From Rhizobiaceae bacterium MnEN-MB40S (GTDB lineage Bacteria > Pseudomonadota > Alphaproteobacteria > Rhizobiales > Rhizobiaceae): DNA of 64,000 bases. The notes below the pieces were generated by a model, which was given only the letters and a program-made list of their open reading frames with translations, was not told the origin of the DNA and made no database searches. A program made the position numbers and the translations under genes. Of the stretch, positions 59,492 through 64,000 are shown in pieces; positions within the stretch are counted from its first letter, which is position 1, and every line of letters starts with the position of its first letter. The stretch lies in NCBI GenBank assembly GCA_024343425.1, contig BRLC01000005.1, positions 17,845 through 81,844 of the forward strand, written 5' to 3'.

Positions 59492-60886
59492 ATGGAACGG
59501 ATATCCTGCGAAGTGCTCGTTCTCGGCGCCGGACCAGGCGGATATGTGGCGGCGATCCGAGCCGCCCAACTTGGTCTCGATACTGTAATTTTGGAGAAAA
59601 GCAGGGCAGGAGGAACCTGCCTGAATGTCGGCTGCGTGCCGTCTAAAGCCCTGATCCATGCCGCAGATGAGTATTATGCAGCATTCGGTGCGAAAGACGG
59701 CAACAGCATAGGCATTCGTGTCGAAAACCCCTCTCTTGACTGGTCAAAGACATTGAACTGGAAAGACGGCGTCGTCAGCGGGCTCAACAGGGGCGTTGAG
59801 GGCCTGTTGAAGAAATCCGGAGCCAGGATGATCGCAGGGGCGGGACGCATGGTCGATGGCAAGAATTGCATGGTGGAAACGGATGACGGCGATATGCGCA
59901 TAGCAGCGAAAAACGTTATCCTTGCGCCTGGCTCCACGCCCATTGAGTTACCCGGATTGCCATTTGGTGGCGCGGTGATTTCGTCCACGGAGATCTTGTC
60001 GCTTGAAAGCATTCCTGGAAAACTTGCCGTTGTAGGCGGCGGATATATCGGCCTGGAACTCGGAATCGCCTTTGCAAAACTGGGCTCCGAGGTAATGATC
60101 ATCGAAGCGACAGGCCAACTGTTGCCTCAATATGATCAGGCCCTGTCAGTTCCTGTAGCAAAACGCCTGGAAGATCTCGGGGCTGCCGTTCATCTCAATA
60201 GTCGTGCGCGCGGACTTGCAGAAAATGGCGCAAAGCTGGAAATAGAAACGGAAGGCGAGGGGACTTCGCAAATTTCCGTCGACAAAGTTCTCGTTACTGT
60301 TGGTCGGAAACCGAACCTGCAGGACTGGGGGCTTGAGGAGTTGCAGCTCGACATGTCGGGTGACTGCATACTTGTAGATGAGACCTGCAGAACCTCCATG
60401 ACAGGTGTCTACGCTATTGGCGACGTAACCGGAGAGCCGATGCTGGCTCACAGGGCCATGGCCCAAGCAGAGGTGGCGGTCGAGGTGATAGCAGGAAAAA
60501 GGCGCGTTTTCGACCCGGTATCGGTTCCTGCAATTTGCTTTACCGACCCGGAAATTGTCAGCGTGGGTCTACTTCCAGAGCAGGCCAAACGTAAGGGTGA
60601 TGACATTGTGGTCGCCAATTTCCCTCTATCGGTCAACAGCCGGGCTATCACGCTGGAAAGTCGAACCGGTTTCGTTCGCATCGTAGCCCGCAAGGATAAC
60701 GGAATGGTTCTGGGTATTCAGGCCGTGGGCAAACAAGTATCGGAGCTCTCGGCGTCGTTTTCGCTGGCTCTCGAGATGGGAGCGTGCCTGGAAGACATTG
60801 CACGCACAATCCATGCACACCCTACGCAAAGCGAGGCCTTGCCGGAAGCTGCCATGATAGCGCTCGGCAGAGGGCTGCATATTTGA
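59492..60886 (+). CDS. lpdV: Dihydrolipoyl dehydrogenase (E3) of the branched-chain complex
   Basis: This 464-residue E3 has the FAD loop LGAGPGGYVAAIRAAQLG, redox cysteines (GGTCLNVGCVPSKALI) and NAD loop (VVGGGYIGLELG). It starts 1 base after bkdB. It is a distinct paralogue of lpd at 52512, of the LPD-Val type. The operon lacks a bkdR gene here; control may be from upstream sequence between 55709 and 55922. Confidence 0.96.
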   Translation: MERISCEVLVLGAGPGGYVAAIRAAQLGLDTVILEKSRAGGTCLNVGCVPSKALIHAADEYYAAFGAKDGNSIGIRVENPSLDWSKTLNWKDGVVSGLNRGVEGLLKKSGARMIAGAGRMVDGKNCMVETDDGDMRIAAKNVILAPGSTPIELPGLPFGGAVISSTEILSLESIPGKLAVVGGGYIGLELGIAFAKLGSEVMIIEATGQLLPQYDQALSVPVAKRLEDLGAAVHLNSRARGLAENGAKLEIETEGEGTSQISVDKVLVTVGRKPNLQDWGLEELQLDMSGDCILVDETCRTSMTGVYAIGDVTGEPMLAHRAMAQAEVAVEVIAGKRRVFDPVSVPAICFTDPEIVSVGLLPEQAKRKGDDIVVANFPLSVNSRAITLESRTGFVRIVARKDNGMVLGIQAVGKQVSELSASFSLALEMGACLEDIARTIHAHPTQSEALPEAAMIALGRGLHI

Positions 60887-60914
60887 ACCAATGCCATCGC
60901 GTTCAATGGAGTTT

Positions 60915-63458
60915 CTAAGCGGTGATGCTGTTGATGGTCCTGACGATTGACCTGGCGTCATATGGTTTTTGCAATACCGGCGCCTCGGGAAACTGTTTGA
61001 CCACGGCGGCGGTCTCTCCATATCCGGTCGTAAAGGCGAATGGTACACTGCGCCGTTTTAGTTCCTGGGCCACCGCTTCGGAGGTTTCCGTTCCCAGATT
61101 GACGTCCAGCACCGCAACCGTCGGTATGAAACGGTCAATTTTCTCGATCGCGTCGGAGACTGTGGCTGATGTCACGAAATCACTGACCCCCGCATCTCTC
61201 AGGATCTGTTCGATGTCCATCGCGATCAGCATCTGATCCTCGACGATCAACACGCGCGCAGCTGATATATCTCCGTCCGGTGTTTCGATGTCCGCTGGAT
61301 TGGCTAAGTGCTTAAGGCCTACCGTGTCCGCCTCTTCACCCATGGTCACAAAACGCGCAGGAATGAGCAAGCGGGCTGAAACACCCTCCGAAGAATAATC
61401 GACGTTGCTTTCCCCGCCAAGATCGTAGGGAATGCTGCGCTCGACCAATACCGTACCGAAACCTCGACGTTGAGGCGCGCGCGCTTCTGGTCCGCCGCTT
61501 TCCTTCCATTCGATGACGCAGTTTCCCGCTCCATCAGTTTTCCAGTGAATGCTGAGCGCTCCTCCGGATGTGGACAAGGAGCCGTACTTGACGGCGTTTG
61601 TCAGCAGTTCGTGGAGAACAAGCGCCATGACTGAGAAGGAACGCGCATCAAGCAGAATATCCGGACCACTCACGTCAAATGTGGATTCAAGAGATCGAAA
61701 GGGTGTCAGCTCCGTTCTGACCAATTGCATCAGAGCGCCCCCGCCATCGCCTCGTATTATCTGGTCGTGGGCGGTCGCCAGCGCTTGCACGCGTCCTCTG
61801 AGGGCAGTCACATACTGATCTATAGTATGTCCCACGTCAGAGGGTTGAGCTATGACAGAATTGATCACCGCCAGAATGTTCTTGACCCGGTGATTGAGCT
61901 CCTGATTAAGCATCCGCTGACGCACGTCAGCTTTTGCCCGCTCATCGACCAGCAATTCATTATGGTGAAGAACGACTTCGGCGAGCGCAGTTCGCGTCGC
62001 TTCGGCGATTTCCAGTTCCTCGTCGGTCCATGGAAGGGACTGCCGATGCACTGTTTGCTTCCAGATGTCGAAACTGGAGCGTGGCGTTAGTCGGTCTCCC
62101 ATGGGACCGCTCTCATAGGTCTTTTGCGGATTTCCCGCCCAGTTCAAAGTCCTTACCATCTCGCGTCTGAAGAAAAACAGGTAGTCGCGAGGTCGTTGCG
62201 AGAGTGGAACTATCAGTATTCCGGAGACGTCGGCGGCGTAGTCGACCGCTTCCGGAATTTCATTAGAAATCTGGTTTGTTTCCCAGACGGCGGCCTCAGA
62301 GACCTTCTTGGCGAAATTCACGAGCGTTGGAACATGTTTTTCAGAAGGGGTGTACCCCTGAAAAGTCCAGCTTCCATTTAGCCAGATGCCGGCCCCATCG
62401 CAGGGTATCAGGCGGGCGAAGTCGTCGATGCTGTCGCGAATGACTGCATCGATGTCCTGGGCTCGAACTGCGAGCCGGAGAAACCTGTCCAGTGACTGGC
62501 GGGCGTCCGTGGCCGCCTCGAGCATTTTAGTTTGCTTCAATGCGCTGAGGTGAAGAGAAAAGAAATCGCCGAACATTTCAGCGGCGATGCGTTGAGCCAT
62601 CGTCAAGACCCGAGGCGAATAATGATGGCAGGCGATCAAACCCCATAACTCGTCGTCTACGATAATGGAAATCGACATTGATGCAGCAACGCCCATATTT
62701 CGCAAATACTCGCAGTGAATGGGCGAGACGCTGCGGAGATGAGCGAACGAAAGGTCGAGCGGCTTATCGGTTGAATCTAAAACCGGGCTTACCACGACAG
62801 GTTTGAAGTTAGCGTCCGAAATGACGCGGATCGTGTTTTGAAGATAGAGCTTTCTTGCCTGCTGAGGAATGTCCGACGCCGGAAAATACTGTCCAAGAAA
62901 ACTCTCGAGATGTTCGCGTTTCGCTTCGCTTATGACTTGCCCCGATCCGTCATGCATGAAGCTGTAGATCATGACGCGGTCGTATCCGAGCAGCGCCTGG
63001 AGAAGGCGCGCGACATGTTTGACGACGTTGTCGATGTTGTCTATCGACGAGATGCGGCCGATAAGCTCTCTTGCCAGTTCGAGCGGCTGTGTCGGATCCG
63101 AGAGTTGCGGCTCGAATTCAAGAATACAGTTTCCTTCGAACCTGTGAACGGCGATATCAAAGCTGCGCCCGGATTGGAGAGCTGTATTGAAGAGCAGGGC
63201 TGGTCGCGACGGATCGTTCGTGCGGTTGAGCGCATTTCGGACCGCGTGCGTGGCGTCGCTGCCGAGGACGTCGCCGAGAGGCTTTCCGTTGATTTCTGTA
63301 TCGACGCCCAGCATATCAGCCGTGTTTTGCGAATGACGGAGCACGGTGTCGGCAATCCCGTCGCAGGCAATCAAGCAGCCATGCGGCTGAATGCTTCCCG
63401 GAATGTGGATTGGCTCGCGATCGCAATTTGTAAGGTCAACGCTGAATTGCCGGCTCAT
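60915..63458 (-). CDS. bphP: Bacteriophytochrome HWE-type histidine kinase with receiver domain
   Basis: This 847-residue red/far-red light sensor has the PAS-GAF-PHY order. The biliverdin cysteine is at about C12 (DLTNCDREPIHIPG), the GAF lobe has FPASDIPQQARKLY and the chromophore histidine segment HCEYLRNMGVAAS. The kinase part has NHRVKNILAVINSVIAQ, HELLTNAVKYGSL and WKESGGP, so it is of the HWE/HisKA_2 type. A C-terminal receiver domain (VLIVEDQML ... LDVNLG, KPYD) makes a hybrid. The ATG at 63458 overlaps the bphO stop by 4 bases. It points away from the bkd operon. Confidence 0.93.
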   Translation of the reverse strand: MSRQFSVDLTNCDREPIHIPGSIQPHGCLIACDGIADTVLRHSQNTADMLGVDTEINGKPLGDVLGSDATHAVRNALNRTNDPSRPALLFNTALQSGRSFDIAVHRFEGNCILEFEPQLSDPTQPLELARELIGRISSIDNIDNVVKHVARLLQALLGYDRVMIYSFMHDGSGQVISEAKREHLESFLGQYFPASDIPQQARKLYLQNTIRVISDANFKPVVVSPVLDSTDKPLDLSFAHLRSVSPIHCEYLRNMGVAASMSISIIVDDELWGLIACHHYSPRVLTMAQRIAAEMFGDFFSLHLSALKQTKMLEAATDARQSLDRFLRLAVRAQDIDAVIRDSIDDFARLIPCDGAGIWLNGSWTFQGYTPSEKHVPTLVNFAKKVSEAAVWETNQISNEIPEAVDYAADVSGILIVPLSQRPRDYLFFFRREMVRTLNWAGNPQKTYESGPMGDRLTPRSSFDIWKQTVHRQSLPWTDEELEIAEATRTALAEVVLHHNELLVDERAKADVRQRMLNQELNHRVKNILAVINSVIAQPSDVGHTIDQYVTALRGRVQALATAHDQIIRGDGGGALMQLVRTELTPFRSLESTFDVSGPDILLDARSFSVMALVLHELLTNAVKYGSLSTSGGALSIHWKTDGAGNCVIEWKESGGPEARAPQRRGFGTVLVERSIPYDLGGESNVDYSSEGVSARLLIPARFVTMGEEADTVGLKHLANPADIETPDGDISAARVLIVEDQMLIAMDIEQILRDAGVSDFVTSATVSDAIEKIDRFIPTVAVLDVNLGTETSEAVAQELKRRSVPFAFTTGYGETAAVVKQFPEAPVLQKPYDARSIVRTINSITA

Positions 63459-64000
63459 TTCGGACCTGCGAATGCTTTGTAAGCGATACTGAAGAGATGA
63501 TTGGCTGAAGTGATCGCGACAGAGATATCGATATCCGACTGTTCCAGCAGCGCGAGAAAGTCTGGCCAACGGTTTTTGTTCGCGGACTGGAGTGTCAGAT
63601 GGCTTGCGCCGTATTCAGCTCCAAGTCCGAGCGCCAATGCATCCCGATAGAGCATGCGCGCTCCCATATTCGAGCCTTCGATCACGTAGAGTGAACCCAA
63701 CAGCGAACTTCTGTTGGGCGTCGCTAAGGGCGCGGTCGAACGGCCTTGAGTGGGCTCAGCCACGTTCAGGTCAACCATGTCGCTGCGGATGGCGTCGAGC
63801 AACGTCAGAGGTCTCCAGTTACAGGTTTCGTCGAGCGGTTTTTCGCCTCCTATAAAGTGCTCTTCGATATATTTTCGAAAGAGATATTGCCCGGCAAGAT
63901 AGCGTCGATATAGGTCGAGCGTGGCGAATTTCGCAATACTGTCGTCGAGTTGCTCGTGAGACTTTGCTGTGCCGTCTCGAAGTGCGAAACGGTGGCTGAT
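63455..64000 (-). CDS. bphO: Heme oxygenase BphO (cut by right edge)
   Basis: At least 181 residues of this biliverdin-forming heme oxygenase are visible; the start is beyond the window edge. The N-terminal block reads ISHRFALRDGTAKSHEQLDD, and the histidine in SHEQLD is the likely proximal heme ligand. Later segments LYVIEGSNMGARML and GLGAEYGASHL are typical of the family. It is translated into BphP by an ATGA overlap and supplies the chromophore. The frame is open to base 64000. Confidence 0.9.
   Translation of the reverse strand: MSHRFALRDGTAKSHEQLDDSIAKFATLDLYRRYLAGQYLFRKYIEEHFIGGEKPLDETCNWRPLTLLDAIRSDMVDLNVAEPTQGRSTAPLATPNRSSLLGSLYVIEGSNMGARMLYRDALALGLGAEYGASHLTLQSANKNRWPDFLALLEQSDIDISVAITSANHLFSIAYKAFAGPK

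Overview
The window looks like chromosomal DNA of an alphaproteobacterium, most likely a member of the Hyphomicrobiales (Rhizobiales). The evidence is GC-rich coding sequence, a lexA gene whose promoter carries the alphaproteobacterial SOS box (GTTC-N7-GTTC), the backbone gene orders ppiD-trpD-trpC-moaC-moeA, tpiA-secG-pyrG, eno-ftsB-pdhABC-lpd-lipA-ratA, and a pdhB with its own lipoyl domain. The genus cannot be named from sequence alone. No rRNA, tRNA, CRISPR array, complete insertion sequence or replication origin was seen.

Region 1 (1-15.2 kb) is metabolic and transport-rich. It holds the end of an MFS permease. A NMT1/THI5-type ABC transporter with a downstream 2-oxoglutarate/Fe(II)-type oxygenase follows, preceded by a strong sigma-54-like promoter. 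Next are a homocysteine S-methyltransferase/GNAT pair and a BenE-type transporter. A second NMT1-type ABC transporter is linked to a FAD oxidoreductase, a YjbR protein and a shikimate-dehydrogenase-like enzyme. A LysR regulator and an isochorismate-synthase-like enzyme close the region. Two near-identical ATAGC-N5-GCTAT boxes tie the LysR gene to both the transporter operon and the isochorismate-synthase-like gene.

Region 2 (15.2-32.1 kb) separates lexA from moeA, which in many Hyphomicrobiales are neighbours, so it reads as an accessory insertion. It contains a beta-helical autotransporter, a phenylacetate catabolic cluster (paaG, paaI, paaK, paaX, paaA, a DUF3291 gene, paaB, paaC, paaD, paaE) with visible promoters and a PaaX-type operator, and a small secreted AOC-barrel-like protein. 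It also contains an unusual three-gene module (divergent PurD-like ATP-grasp enzyme, EamA exporter, BBE-type bicovalent flavin oxidase). Decayed IS5-type sequence and a set of 46-bp-spaced repeats end the region.

Region 3 (32.1-60.9 kb) is mostly conserved backbone: molybdenum cofactor (moeA, moaC), tryptophan (trpC, trpD), PpiD foldase, tpiA, secG, pyrG, eno, ftsB, pyruvate dehydrogenase (pdhABC, lpd), lipA, ratA and a complete branched-chain 2-oxoacid dehydrogenase operon. It is interrupted by a secreted diheme protein/beta-helix pair with a TetR gene (pyrG-eno gap), and by an AraC regulator, an AT-rich stretch and an EAL protein (eno-ftsB gap).

Region 4 (60.9-64 kb) is a light-sensing operon on the minus strand: heme oxygenase (bphO, cut by the right edge) translationally coupled to a bacteriophytochrome HWE-type kinase with a C-terminal receiver domain. 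The best candidates for undescribed biology are the PurD-like/EamA/BBE module, the LysR-isochorismate-synthase-ABC regulon, the DUF3291 gene inside the paa operon, and the diheme/beta-helix pair.
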